Source of the DNA: Bacillus pseudomycoides
Lineage (GTDB): Bacteria > Bacillota > Bacilli > Bacillales > Bacillaceae_G
DNA: 64,000 bases
Assembly: GCF_022811845.1 (NCBI RefSeq)
Contig: NZ_CP064268.1
Coordinates: 138,370-202,369 of the forward strand
Direction: 5' to 3'
Shown: positions 8,744 to 16,896 of the stretch, one piece after another
How positions within the stretch are numbered: the first letter of the stretch is position 1
Layout of the letters: every line of letters begins with the position of its first letter
Program-made: the position numbers and the translations under genes
Notes under the pieces: model-generated
The model's database searches: none
Seen by the model: the letters and a program-made list of their open reading frames with translations, nothing else
Told to the model about the DNA's origin: nothing

Positions 8744-9171
8744 TGATCATATTGTTTCATTTTACTACTTACTCTTCTAATATGACTATAACTATAATTG
8801 AGCAATACGGCAATTTGCTTTAAATTCATTCCTTTTATATCTCGATAATACATAATACGTTTTTCTAAATCTTGCATATTTTCCATTACATGTTTAACTT
8901 GACCCATTACTTGTTGTTTCTCTTGTAACAACTCAGTTAATTCATTTACTTTATCAGCAATTTTATTATGCTTAATTTGAATCTCTTCTAAATCTAATGG
9001 CATTTTACCACCTTGCACACGTTCTTTTCCATAATTCACCGCACAATTGAATTTCGGGGCATTCATGGTCATATTTTTCATCAAAAATTTATGTTCTATC
9101 TCTAAGTCTCGAATTTGAATCTTCAACATTGCTATGTCCTGCTCTAAATCCTTAATAAAAAGTTGTTGCAT
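8740..9171 (-). CDS. Phage-like sigma-type HTH protein with coiled coil
   Basis: 143 residues. The N-terminal two thirds are heptad-rich coiled coil (MQQLFIKDLEQDIAMLKIQI and VNELTELLQEKQQVMGQV). The C-terminus is a region-4-like helix-turn-helix (DLEKRIMYYRDIKGMNLKQI then YSYSHIRRVSSKMK). The layout matches phage DUF1492-like or late transcriptional regulators. It is the last gene of the minus-strand replication and regulation cluster. Its stop lies at the break of the IS6 copy, but the tail looks complete. Confidence 0.6.
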   Translation of the reverse strand: MQQLFIKDLEQDIAMLKIQIRDLEIEHKFLMKNMTMNAPKFNCAVNYGKERVQGGKMPLDLEEIQIKHNKIADKVNELTELLQEKQQVMGQVKHVMENMQDLEKRIMYYRDIKGMNLKQIAVLLNYSYSHIRRVSSKMKQYDQ

Positions 9172-9283
9172 TATTAATCCCCCTAATACACTTTTATCTT
9201 TTTAATCAATAAGCATTATTTTTAGCACTAAAATGTACCCAATCTCACTTATCTAAAAATTCAATCATTAATTCTTAAACTTC

Positions 9284-9445
9284 TTATATTTCTTTATTTT
9301 CTTTTTGTATTTCATCCAATTGATTTAACTTTTTTATTATCAATTTCTCTAGTTGTTTCTCACTAAATTCCCATAGTTGTCTCTTATTAACCTTGTATAT
9401 TCCGTTCTTAATCAAATACACAATTAACTCATCTTTTCCTCCCAT
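9284..9445 (-). CDS. Fur-regulated basic protein (FbpA family) homologue
   Basis: A 53-residue basic protein behind a strong GGAGGAAC ribosome site. The pattern ELIVYLIKNGIYKVNKRQLW then EFSEKQLEKLI matches the short FbpA family, whose B. subtilis members are made under iron limitation. Here it lies in a phage-like replication cluster, so its job may differ. No Fur box was identified. Confidence 0.65.
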   Translation of the reverse strand: MGGKDELIVYLIKNGIYKVNKRQLWEFSEKQLEKLIIKKLNQLDEIQKENKEI

Positions 9446-9489
9446 TGTTCCTCCTAAATCTCATACCATTTCCGAAAGTTGGGACTTGC

Positions 9490-9705
9490 TTATAAACTAA
9501 GTTTGTTTATACCTCGATCTCTCATATATACCTTTAAATATTGATTCATACTTTGTCTAAACCTCAATTTAAAATAGTATTCGAGTCGACTAACATCCTC
9601 TTCAAAAGTCAACACCTTCCGTTCAAACACAAGATATTCAATTAGTAACCACGCGCTTATTATTCCATCTTTTTTTGCTTCCCTATAAAACTCCAATATT
9701 GTCAT
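9490..9705 (-). CDS. Hypothetical 71-residue phage-type protein
   Basis: Begins MTILEFYREAKKDG at 9705, behind AAGGGG and overlapping the end of the helicase gene by a few bases. It is helical and charged, with no recognised domain. The overlap suggests translation coupled to dnaB and a role in the replication module. Confidence 0.55.
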   Translation of the reverse strand: MTILEFYREAKKDGIISAWLLIEYLVFERKVLTFEEDVSRLEYYFKLRFRQSMNQYLKVYMRDRGINKLSL

Positions 9706-9709
9706 AGCA

Positions 9710-11017
9710 CTACATCCCCTTTTCGAGGTATATATTCGTTTTTTTAACGAAATGAAACGGTAGCGTTCCCACAAATCCATTTCGATTTTTTGCTATAATT
9801 AATTCAACATCATGAATTTCTTCTTCTTCTTGTTGCTCTCTATTAAAATATGCTGGACGATGAGGGAAAATAATAAGGTCAGCAATCTCCTCGATACTTC
9901 CAGACTCACGAATATCGGCCATTGTAGGTGCTTTGTCTTGTTTTCCCTCTATACTACGATTTAATTGCGCTACAAGCATGATTGGCACACCATGCTCTTT
10001 TTGTATTTCCTTTAACTGTTTCATGATGTATGTAAATTTAAGATGATTATTTTGAAACGAATCATCTACATCAATATGCCCTAAATGATCTATTGCAAAG
10101 AAATGTTTTCTATCTGGATTATCTTTTACTATTTTACGAATCACCGTCCGAATTTGATCAATATTCTTTTCTGGACGAACATCAATGGAGAGTTCCGCTA
10201 AATTACCACATGCCTTGTGATATTTCTCCCAGTATTTTTGTTTTCCATGAAAAAATTTATTTGGATTGTTCATTGTCGCAACAGGAATTTTTCCTTCTGC
10301 AGCAATCCATCTATCTATAATTTTATTTTCATCCATCTCACAAGAGAAAAATGTCCCCATATATTCCTCGCTTTGGTGCGCTCCACGCCGCATGGTTTCC
10401 AGTACAAATGCTGTTTTTCCTACAGATGGACGAGCTGCTACTACTATTAAATCTGATGGTTGCCAACCATCTAAACCTTTATCAAGAGTAGTAAAACCTG
10501 TGGGGGTTCCGCTCATTCCATTTACAGGCATTTGACTATGCATTAGAATACGGTTCTCCAATTTTTCTTTAAAAGTAGGCTGTGATTTCATTGTAGTACC
10601 TGAAATATTATTAATTTCAGATATAGCTTTATTGAGTTGTTGATAACTATGTGTAAATTTTGATTTTTCTTTGAATTCTTCGAATGTATGGAGCGCTTTA
10701 TTTACTGCAATAAATTCGATCATCTTATCTTCTGTGTATTTAAAATTATGGATTAAAATCCCTAACTCATATACATTACTTAATGTACTAACTCCACCAA
10801 ACGTAGCCATCTTATCTTCGCCAATTTGAGAAAGGGAAATCATATCAACAGGCTTATCATTACTTTGGAGTTCCTTTATTATTTTAAATAAATTTCTATT
10901 ATATATATTTAAATAATGTTTTGGCTTTAACCTTGTTTCACATATTAAACTATTATCATGAATCATCATTCCAAGACTGTGGCATTCATTTTCGTAATGT
11001 ACCTGATATTTATCCAC
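9710..11017 (-). CDS. dnaB: DnaB-type replicative helicase
   Basis: 435 residues in two parts: an N-terminal DnaB helical domain (1-130, SLGMMIHDNSLI) and a C-terminal RecA-like ATPase with Walker A ARPSVGKTA near 195-203, a Walker B-type strand (HFFAIDHLGHID) and the DnaB arginine-finger region (MLVAQLNRSIE then DIRESGSIEEIADLI). It unwinds DNA at a replication fork as a hexamer. GTG start behind GAGGTG. The upstream HTH protein is the likely helicase loader or organiser, so this is a phage or phage-plasmid replication module. Confidence 0.92.
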   Translation of the reverse strand: MDKYQVHYENECHSLGMMIHDNSLICETRLKPKHYLNIYNRNLFKIIKELQSNDKPVDMISLSQIGEDKMATFGGVSTLSNVYELGILIHNFKYTEDKMIEFIAVNKALHTFEEFKEKSKFTHSYQQLNKAISEINNISGTTMKSQPTFKEKLENRILMHSQMPVNGMSGTPTGFTTLDKGLDGWQPSDLIVVAARPSVGKTAFVLETMRRGAHQSEEYMGTFFSCEMDENKIIDRWIAAEGKIPVATMNNPNKFFHGKQKYWEKYHKACGNLAELSIDVRPEKNIDQIRTVIRKIVKDNPDRKHFFAIDHLGHIDVDDSFQNNHLKFTYIMKQLKEIQKEHGVPIMLVAQLNRSIEGKQDKAPTMADIRESGSIEEIADLIIFPHRPAYFNREQQEEEEIHDVELIIAKNRNGFVGTLPFHFVKKTNIYLEKGM

Positions 11018-11027
11018 TTAATTCACC

Positions 11028-11753
11028 TCAATCCAATAAATGATCTATAGAGAAATTACTTGTTCGAAAGATTTTTGTAAAATCTTGCTGTTTTTTCGGT
11101 TCAACATACTCTAGATAGCATTCATTGTTGAAAAAAGTAGTAGCATTTTTAATATATTTTGTTTCTATCCCATTTCCTTTAATATATTCAGCATATCTTT
11201 GTGTCCCTAAACTTATCGTTTCAATAGAATGTTTTTTAGTAGCCATTTTAAATGATTTATAACCTAGTTTCTTATCAATCTTTTTAGGGTATAGTTTCCA
11301 TACCCGCTCAAATTCTTCAGAATAACCCGATTTTTCATCCTGAATATTCCCTGTAAACTTCGTTTTGTTTGTGTTTCCTTCAGTTACTACCTCTAGTTTC
11401 TCTAAAACACCTCCTTGCTTTCTTTCTGATATCATGTCTTGTTTTTGTGAGATGCTAGGTGTTGGTAAAAGGTGATATAGGTTAGAAAGATTTTCTCCCT
11501 TACCATCTTTCCTTAAAGTTTTTGAAATATATCCTTTCTCTACCAAAATCTTGATACACTCAATAATCTTTTTTTTTCCACATCCAACCTTTTTAGTTAG
11601 TGTATTCAGTGATGGAAAAGCTAATTTTGTTTTTATATTTGCATGTCTAACAATTACAGCATAGGTTTTAAACGCGTAAACATCTAATTCACCATTATCT
11701 ATAACTTCATTATCTATCATAAAAAAGCCGCCTCGTTTATCAATAAATTTCAT
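11028..11753 (-). CDS. Replisome organiser / helix-turn-helix replication protein
   Basis: 241 residues from ATG 11753 (behind AAGGGGGAT). The N-terminal half is a winged helix of the HTH_36 type (DVYAFKTYAVIVRHA then LAFPSLNTLTKKVGCGKKKI and a KGYISK wing). The C-terminal half (EEFERVWKLYPKKIDKKLG then TKYIKNATTFFNNECYLEY) is the DnaD-like or replisome-organiser tail common in Bacillus phages next to dnaB. It probably binds the module's origin and recruits the helicase. The origin itself was not located. Confidence 0.75.
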   Translation of the reverse strand: MKFIDKRGGFFMIDNEVIDNGELDVYAFKTYAVIVRHANIKTKLAFPSLNTLTKKVGCGKKKIIECIKILVEKGYISKTLRKDGKGENLSNLYHLLPTPSISQKQDMISERKQGGVLEKLEVVTEGNTNKTKFTGNIQDEKSGYSEEFERVWKLYPKKIDKKLGYKSFKMATKKHSIETISLGTQRYAEYIKGNGIETKYIKNATTFFNNECYLEYVEPKKQQDFTKIFRTSNFSIDHLLD

Positions 11754-11766
11754 AGATCCCCCTTCT

Positions 11767-12051
11767 CTATCCAACACTCTTAAACATTAGAAAAATATTC
11801 ATTCTGTTCATAGTTAATAAATATTTAGATGCAGTTATCTTTATATATATGGTAATCAATTTATTTATTTTAAAAGGATACTCTTCTTCTTTTTCCTGTT
11901 TGCTTAATTCGTATATTTCATCTAATACTTGTAAGCCATGTTCATATGCAAGAATCACTGCAGTTGAAAATATATCCTGCTGCTGTTTATGTTTTTCAAT
12001 TAATTTTATAAAAATTCTTCTTTCTAAATTAAATTTGTCATCTAAACTCAT
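11767..12051 (-). CDS. Hypothetical protein of the replication cluster
   Basis: About 94 residues from ATG 12051, behind AGGTG. It is helical (MSLDDKFNLERRIFIKLIEK then EHGLQVLDEIYELSKQEKEE), with a hydrophobic end. No family recognised. It follows the zinc-ribbon gene with almost no gap. Confidence 0.5.
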   Translation of the reverse strand: MSLDDKFNLERRIFIKLIEKHKQQQDIFSTAVILAYEHGLQVLDEIYELSKQEKEEEYPFKINKLITIYIKITASKYLLTMNRMNIFLMFKSVG

Positions 12052-12052
12052 T

Positions 12053-12259
12053 TTATTCACCTGCTACTTTCCTTATAGAATAATTTTCAACATATTGTTT
12101 AATACATTCTGTTTCACAATGAAGATAATCTCCATCAAAGTCATAATAATACTCACCAAAATAAATTTCCCTCTGGCACCCTTCGCAATATTCCAAATAA
12201 TCGTTTTCTCCGGAATCCACACATCGATTGTCTATCATTGGATTTTCAATCACTTTCAA
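12053..12259 (-). CDS. Small zinc-ribbon-like protein
   Basis: 68 residues with CEGC and, 24 residues on, HCETEC, a plausible zinc site (YCEGCQREIYFGEYYYDF). Similar short cysteine-rich proteins are common in phage early regions. Function unknown. Confidence 0.55.
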   Translation of the reverse strand: MKVIENPMIDNRCVDSGENDYLEYCEGCQREIYFGEYYYDFDGDYLHCETECIKQYVENYSIRKVAGE

Positions 12260-12345
12260 TTTCTCCCATCCTTTAAAATAACTAGAAACTTATTAATTAT
12301 CCACATTATATACGACATTTGGAAATTGAAGAATTTATATCCAAT

Positions 12346-12603
12346 TTATTCCTCTGTTTCGAATAGTGAATTAGCTTTCATATCCTTTCTAAGTTGAATA
12401 AAACTATCATGTTCTTTTTTTCTTTTAAACAAATCTAATAACTGTTTACGAGCCACTGTACCTTTGGCTAACCATTTCATGTATTCTTCTCGATCTCTCA
12501 CTTGTAAAGATGAAACTTGTTTTTTTACCGTATAATTTAAAAGATACAGCAAATGATTAGCCTCTTGCTCATGATGCGGTAAGATTCTATTTCTAAACGC
12601 CAT
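12346..12603 (-). CDS. Hypothetical basic helical protein
   Basis: 85 residues from MAFRNRILPHHEQ, with an upstream GGAG. Rich in K, R and E, all-helical in appearance, no recognised domain. Position between the Rha gene and the zinc-ribbon gene suggests an early phage gene. Confidence 0.5.
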   Translation of the reverse strand: MAFRNRILPHHEQEANHLLYLLNYTVKKQVSSLQVRDREEYMKWLAKGTVARKQLLDLFKRKKEHDSFIQLRKDMKANSLFETEE

Positions 12604-12679
12604 AATCAAATACGCTCCTGTGTATTTTTCACATATACTCACACTTCATTGAAAGAAACTCTTTATAAATGCCTTTTGT

Positions 12680-13402
12680 TTATGCTGTTGCATTCTTTTT
12701 ATTTAACAGTTTATCCGCCACTCTTATTGCACTTTCTAGTTGATTTGTAATCGCTAGGTATTGCGGAGCTGTTATTTGTTTCAGTTCGTTCTTTTTTTTA
12801 TAGTTATTCATTTTCAGTTTTAAATTTGTTCTATATGCTCTGTTATACACCGATCTAAATACTCTCCATGCCTTTTGGAAACTAATACCTTCGCTGAAAG
12901 CCAGGCGCTGAATCATTTTATTTAAGCGTTGCTGTAGACAACTTTCTGTATTCAAGGTATCAAGACTATTAATACGATGTTCCACAGTTCTTACTTCTTT
13001 TTCCAATTGTTGAATTCTAAGTAAAATCTTCCCTGGCATTTTTTTCTGATGCTGATTTCTTTCTTTTACATGTTTAAACTCTTTTAAGAATTTAATCTTC
13101 ATCTTTAAAGCTTCTGCATCTATATCTCCCATAGTTATACATGCAAATGCACTTTCTGTGAGTGTAAACTTAGGGTAATCTATTCCTTTAATTGTATAAC
13201 TTGATTTAATAAAGTTAGCTTGTGAAAAATCACTTTCCCCGGCTTCATTCAATTTTTGAATCTGATTTACAATAGTACTTATCACAGAATTGTGATCTTC
13301 CTTCCACATGTAAGCAACGGTCAAGCTGTCAGTAACAATCGTATGTCCTTCTATAAATACCAAATTATTAATTATATCTTCTCTTTTTTTTGTAACAGCC
13401 AT
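12680..13402 (-). CDS. Rha family phage regulatory protein
   Basis: 240 residues. Residues about 15-110 match the pRha domain (VFIEGHTIVTDSLTVAYMW, SDFSQANFIKSSYTIKG, YPKFTLTESAFACITMG). The C-terminal part (about 140-235) resembles the ORF6C/KilA-C-like region (AFSEGISFQKAWRVFRSVYN then NELKQITAPQYLAITNQLE). Rha proteins were first described as phage regulators that interfere with growth in certain hosts. It is the first large gene of the minus cluster, just after a small XRE protein. Confidence 0.85.
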   Translation of the reverse strand: MAVTKKREDIINNLVFIEGHTIVTDSLTVAYMWKEDHNSVISTIVNQIQKLNEAGESDFSQANFIKSSYTIKGIDYPKFTLTESAFACITMGDIDAEALKMKIKFLKEFKHVKERNQHQKKMPGKILLRIQQLEKEVRTVEHRINSLDTLNTESCLQQRLNKMIQRLAFSEGISFQKAWRVFRSVYNRAYRTNLKLKMNNYKKKNELKQITAPQYLAITNQLESAIRVADKLLNKKNATA

Positions 13403-13444
13403 ATATATCCCTCCATTTTATAAATCTCAGGTTTACTAAGATTG

Positions 13445-13627
13445 TTAAAAAAAAAGATCTTTGGGATCTTCTTCAAGCGCGTTTGCAATTTTCAATGCCA
13501 GATTTATTTTTAGATTTCTTTTATTATTTTCTATGTACCAATAATGCATTTTTGTTATCCCAACTTTATTGGCAACCTCTTCACAAGTCCACCCTTTTTC
13601 TATTCTTTTTCGTTTTAATTTTTGCAA
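13445..13627 (-). CDS. Small XRE family Cro-like regulator
   Basis: About 60 residues forming a single helix-turn-helix (RIEKGWTCEEVANKVGITKM, then LALKIANALEEDPKDLFF). An upstream in-frame ATG at 13645 overlaps the AAGGGG ribosome site, so TTG 13627 is the probable start. A palindrome related to the operator of the 7540-7890 repressor lies just upstream. Confidence 0.75.
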   Translation of the reverse strand: MQKLKRKRIEKGWTCEEVANKVGITKMHYWYIENNKRNLKINLALKIANALEEDPKDLFF

Positions 13628-13664
13628 AGTGATTACCCCTTCCATTATCTATACTCTAATTATA

Positions 13665-13683
13665 AATAAACCAGAAGTTTATT
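13665..13683. promoter_or_regulatory. Palindromic operator upstream of small XRE gene
   Basis: AATAAAC, 5 bases, GTTTATT. Same spacing and near-same half-site as 7939-7957 (AGTAAAC/GTTTACT). A further half-site, GGTTTACT, lies near 13432 before the Rha gene. Confidence 0.55.
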
Positions 13684-13767
13684 TCAAGTCTTTTTATATA
13701 GATTTGATATAAATTTTCCCAATGAAATATGTATTTATTTTACACTTTTATCATCAAATTTACATAT

Positions 13768-14182
13768 TTTGCGATACGAGAAAGCCCCTGCAGGACTTTA
13801 GTCCGCCTTTAGGTATGGGATGAAAGTATCGCTTTTGTATCGCAAAACATGTTAAAATTTATTTATAGTCATGCAAAAGACTCTAAAACGATTATGTTCT
13901 CTGAAAAACGAATATTATATGAGGTTGCACGAATCAATTTCATTTCGTGTGTAAAACAATATGTGTCGTCAAGAAAAGGACGTTAAAACATAGTGGAGAA
14001 CCCAAAAATCTGTACGGTATGGTAACAGTACCGTAGCCCATGAACCTATACGGTCTGTCATGGGAGTGGTGATGACACACCGCGATCTTGCACGTCAGCG
14101 ATACCAGAAATGGACTTCGCCTTTGGTAGCAAGAATCCCACTGACGTTAGTCAGCTTGCGGCTTTAGCCGTGGGAATGTCAA
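13768..14182 (+). mobile_element. Orphan IS605-type element end / omega-RNA-like structure
   Basis: TTTGCGATAC and inverse GTATCGCAAA bracket a GC-rich hairpin at 13768-13846. Downstream, 14011-14180 folds into TACGGTA/TACCGTA, CCCATGA/TCATGGG, GGTG/CACC, CTTGC/GCAAG, then TCCCAC...GTGGGA enclosing CTGAC/GTCAG and CGGC/GCCG hairpins, ending ATGTCAA. The terminal structure and the ATGTCAA edge resemble right ends of IS200/IS605 elements, where the guide RNA of TnpB or IscB lies. No TnpA, TnpB or IscB ORF is present; only a 45-codon frame of no clear identity lies inside. Confidence 0.45.
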
Positions 14183-14235
14183 ATAGTGAATAATACTAAA
14201 ATTTTATTCAGCAAATATAGCAAAGAAAAAGCCCC

Positions 14236-14358
14236 CTACTGGTTTTTCTCTATATATGTATTAGACAGACACACTTTTAGAATTTCCTCAGTGTTAATCT
14301 CTTTTCCCTCTTTTAACCATAACTTTACTACTTCTTTAGCTAATTCTTGTTTATTCAT
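14236..14358 (-). CDS. 40-residue hypothetical protein
   Basis: Begins MNKQELAKEVVKLWL behind a strong GGGGGAT ribosome site. Helical and charged (GKEINTEEILKVCLSN). Third of three tiny minus-strand ORFs downstream of a LexA-type box. Family unknown. Confidence 0.5.
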   Translation of the reverse strand: MNKQELAKEVVKLWLKEGKEINTEEILKVCLSNTYIEKNQ

Positions 14359-14456
14359 CTCAAATCCCCCATATTCAACATATAATATTGTGATTAATTT
14401 CACATTATTTCGCTTTTTCGTTAAATATATATAAAGCGAATTCCTGTAAAACGTAG

Positions 14457-14490
14457 GAATGACATCGCTTTATTCAAAACGATGCCATTC
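14457..14490 (-). terminator. Hairpin between small ORFs
   Basis: GAATGACATCG pairs with CGATGCCATTC with one mismatch. It sits 30 bases past the stop of the secreted-peptide ORF. A second hairpin (ATTCCT/AGGAAT) adjoins it. No long T run, so an attenuator or binding site is also possible. Confidence 0.4.
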
Positions 14491-14519
14491 TACATTTTAA
14501 TAATTCATAATTTTTTGTA

Positions 14520-14651
14520 TTACCAACCACCACCGGGATCAGTCGCTAAATGATTCACTGTTTGTTGTGTTGAATAATCTGTTTTTTTCTCTTCTAGCAC
14601 AAATATGGATACCCCTAATAGAACCACTAGAATTATTAAAAGTTTTTTCAA
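14520..14651 (-). CDS. Small exported peptide, possible signalling precursor
   Basis: 43 residues from TTG 14651, which follows GAGG by 9 bases; an in-frame ATG lies at 14666. It has a textbook signal sequence (MKKLLIILVVLLGVSIFVL), a polar linker (EEKKTDYSTQQ) and the C-terminal tail TDPGGGW. Length and layout match Phr, AimP or PapR-like precursors, whose last 5-7 residues are the signal. No receptor gene adjoins it, but aimR lies 7 kb away on the same module. Tail residues do not match known Arbitrium peptides that I recall. Confidence 0.5.
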   Translation of the reverse strand: MKKLLIILVVLLGVSIFVLEEKKTDYSTQQTVNHLATDPGGGW

Positions 14652-14717
14652 TTTTCCATACCTCATTTCAACTAATTAATTCTACTTACTTCTTAAAATT
14701 AAAGTATTTAACCATAT

Positions 14718-14852
14718 TCATTTTTCATTCATTAAATTTACTGTAGGAAAAAAGTTCTCGCTCTTTTCTATCACGTCTCTACTTCTCATATCAAAAAAGA
14801 ATAAACAGTTTATAGTTTTACCTGCTAAATTAACTCTAATTTTCCAATCCAC
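14718..14852 (-). CDS. 44-residue hypothetical protein behind LexA box
   Basis: GTG 14852 follows AGAGG by 6 bases. The product (MDWKIRVNLAGKTINC then FFDMRSRDVIEKSENFFP) is basic and mixed in composition with no recognised family. It is the first ORF after the SOS-type box and could be a damage-inducible regulator. Confidence 0.4.
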   Translation of the reverse strand: MDWKIRVNLAGKTINCLFFFDMRSRDVIEKSENFFPTVNLMNEK

Positions 14853-14887
14853 TATAAACCTCTATATGAATATTTTACCACAAAATA

Positions 14888-14899
14888 GAACCTATGTTC
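14888..14899. promoter_or_regulatory. LexA (SOS) box
   Basis: GAACCTATGTTC, an exact match to the Gram-positive LexA core GAAC-N4-GTTC, extended by flanking TA. On the minus strand it overlaps a TAGAAC -35-like hexamer placed 18 bases before TAAAAT. It could govern the three small ORFs below it. Confidence 0.6.
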
Positions 14900-15303
14900 T
14901 AGTTTAAATTTAAAATATCCACATAAATTTATTGTTATTTAGCACTAGTAAAGCGATGTTTATTCGAAAAAGAAGCTAATACGAATAAAAATTTAATATA
15001 TACTTACATGAATAATAAAAATGGATTTTCTGTCCTTATAGTAATTATTTTACTGTTACTTTCCATACAAAAAGCCCTCTTATTTCTTCAAAAACCCATA
15101 TGAAACTCCTAACAAGCTGAATAAGAAACCAAATCTAACTTGATACCAAATGTATTAGAGTGTTCTATAAAACCCATTACCAGAGAATCTGAGAAGTCAT
15201 TTTCTTTGAAACGGGAATTTTTTGTGCTTATAGTCATACGAAAATTGTTTTCCTACACATCCTATTGCCAATCCTGTTGAAAGTGTAGCCGATAATAAAA
15301 TAA
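14900..15303. other. Gene-poor stretch with decayed lipoprotein fragment
   Basis: No intact gene. On the minus strand near 15230-15300 the frame reads LSATLSTGLAIGC, a lipobox-like signal sequence, then breaks down through several stops; a hydrophobic piece lies near 15090. Probably a degraded lipoprotein or membrane gene. Confidence 0.3.
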
Positions 15304-15344
15304 TCACTTATTGGATTGAGTTCTCCCCAAAATAATGATTAGAA

Positions 15345-15690
15345 ATGTACACACAACTAACACACTAGATTTAGAAACATACGAAAAAGCCAAGGCTTTC
15401 TTGAAAAAGCGCTTGGCTGCTTGTTTATTTCTTGATTTACTAAGATAAAAATTAATGGTGTTCCCTTCGGAATCTACAGCGTGATATAAATACATCCATT
15501 GACCTTTTACTTTGATATAGGTTTCATCAACTCTCCATGAGTCATTTGTTGATTTAAGATGATATCGTACTTTTTCTTCTAATTGAGGCCCATATTGATG
15601 AACCCAGCGCATATCGTTGTGTGAACAATTGATAATCCGCTTTCCTCCATCATTTCCACCAGGTTACAGAAGCTCAAGCATTTATGTAGG
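15345..15690 (-). mobile_element. IS6 subgroup B (IS240-like) remnant
   Basis: Encodes the middle of an IS240-like transposase (MRWVHQYGPQLEEKV, RVDETYIKVKGQWMYLY, SKSRNKQAAKRFFKK) but loses similarity on both sides, without terminal repeats. Frameshifts break the N-terminal part at 15613-15690. Confidence 0.8.
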
Positions 15691-15752
15691 TGTTTTGAAG
15701 TATCCACATAATCCAAACTTATATGATTAAATCCTAACTCAAAGATTTCTAA

Positions 15753-15786
15753 TAAAAAAGAACCACTAAAAAGTGATTCTTTTTTA
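15753..15786. terminator. Bidirectional terminator
   Basis: AAAAGAACCACT pairs with AGTGATTCTTTT, flanked by A and T runs. It lies downstream of the 15913-16896 gene on the minus strand. Confidence 0.6.
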
Positions 15787-15912
15787 TTAAAGGCATAGTC
15801 CGACTCACATAGAGATTTGGAGAATAACTCTATAAGTTGTAGTATAGAACAATTAAATGTAAATTTATATTAATTTTTTACCAAATTAACTATATTATGG
15901 TTGAGAAAATTT

Positions 15913-16896
15913 TTATTTTTGATTAAGTAAGTGCTGATTAATTCTATCTTGAATTGCATCTTTAATAAATTCTTCGATAGAACTATTTGTTTCTTCTACA
16001 ATGTTTTTTATAGATTTATACTCGTTACGTGTGAGAGTTACGGGCTTTGTTACAGTATTGCTATCTAAATATATACTATTGTTAACACGTGGTATCATTT
16101 TTCCTTCTATTATATAGGGTGCTAAATTATCCATCCATTCGGTTTGCATTCCAGATGGTAATGATACTAGAGATTGACGAATATCAAAATACCAAAACTC
16201 ATCTTCTACTGATATTTTTAAATTTCTCGGTGATACATACTGTAATATGAGATCTATAAATTGAAAAATATCACTTCGATATTGATAAGATTTAGGAAAG
16301 CGGAATTTCACAAATCGCTGATGGTGACTTCTCGGCTGATTAGATAAAATATAGGCAGGCTTATATCCAACTTTGATTGCATCCTCTAACGTCATGTCAT
16401 TTCCAAATTCATCACGTAGTATGATATCCCCACGTTTTGGAATGGAGATAATACGTGCTAACGTATTCCCTTTCATAAATCTTTGTAATAGTACTACATT
16501 ATGCTTTTGGGAGTATGTATAGATTGTATTTTTCCGCTCTATTTGTTGTACTAATTCACGGACATCATCTTCTTTCACAAATTTTGTTTTGCGATTACGA
16601 TGCTCCTGTATAGTACAAGTTATCTCGCCCTCTTCTATCCATTTTTCGAGTTGATACATACTGATATAGTACTCTTTACTTGCTTGATATAAAGTAAGCC
16701 CTTCTACCTCAAGTTCTTCTTTTAATTTCTCTATTTCTTCTTTTTTAAATAAAAAGCTTCCATCTAAACGCCATGTATCCTTATTAATTGGATTCAATTG
16801 TCCCTGTTTTATCATATTATTAAATGTGAAGTGACTAATATCTAAATACTCTATTACTTCGTTTGTGGTCATAGTTATTTCGTATGCATTCAGCAT
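15913..16896 (-). CDS. DNA-binding protein divergent from integrase
   Basis: 327 residues. The N-terminus has two helix-turn-helix or excisionase-like segments (TNEVIEYLDISHFTFNNMIK and LYQASKEYYISMYQLEKWIE). The middle is beta-rich, and the last 60 residues (VTLTRNEYKSIKNIVEET then FIKDAIQDRINQHL) look like a ribbon-helix-helix end. ATG 16896 follows GGGGGAAC. It is divergent from a tyrosine recombinase 355 bp away, the layout of an integrase with its regulator or directionality factor. Exact family unknown. Confidence 0.6.
   Translation of the reverse strand: MLNAYEITMTTNEVIEYLDISHFTFNNMIKQGQLNPINKDTWRLDGSFLFKKEEIEKLKEELEVEGLTLYQASKEYYISMYQLEKWIEEGEITCTIQEHRNRKTKFVKEDDVRELVQQIERKNTIYTYSQKHNVVLLQRFMKGNTLARIISIPKRGDIILRDEFGNDMTLEDAIKVGYKPAYILSNQPRSHHQRFVKFRFPKSYQYRSDIFQFIDLILQYVSPRNLKISVEDEFWYFDIRQSLVSLPSGMQTEWMDNLAPYIIEGKMIPRVNNSIYLDSNTVTKPVTLTRNEYKSIKNIVEETNSSIEEFIKDAIQDRINQHLLNQK

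Noticed and set aside
13768..14182. CRISPR array or self-splicing intron
   Set aside because: No regularly spaced direct repeats, and no intron-encoded protein or group I/II core was recognised; the 3' edge fits an IS605-type end better.
14186..14434. Plus-strand 82-codon ORF
   Set aside because: Runs from the IS605-like end into the antisense of a better-supported 40-codon ORF; no ribosome site.
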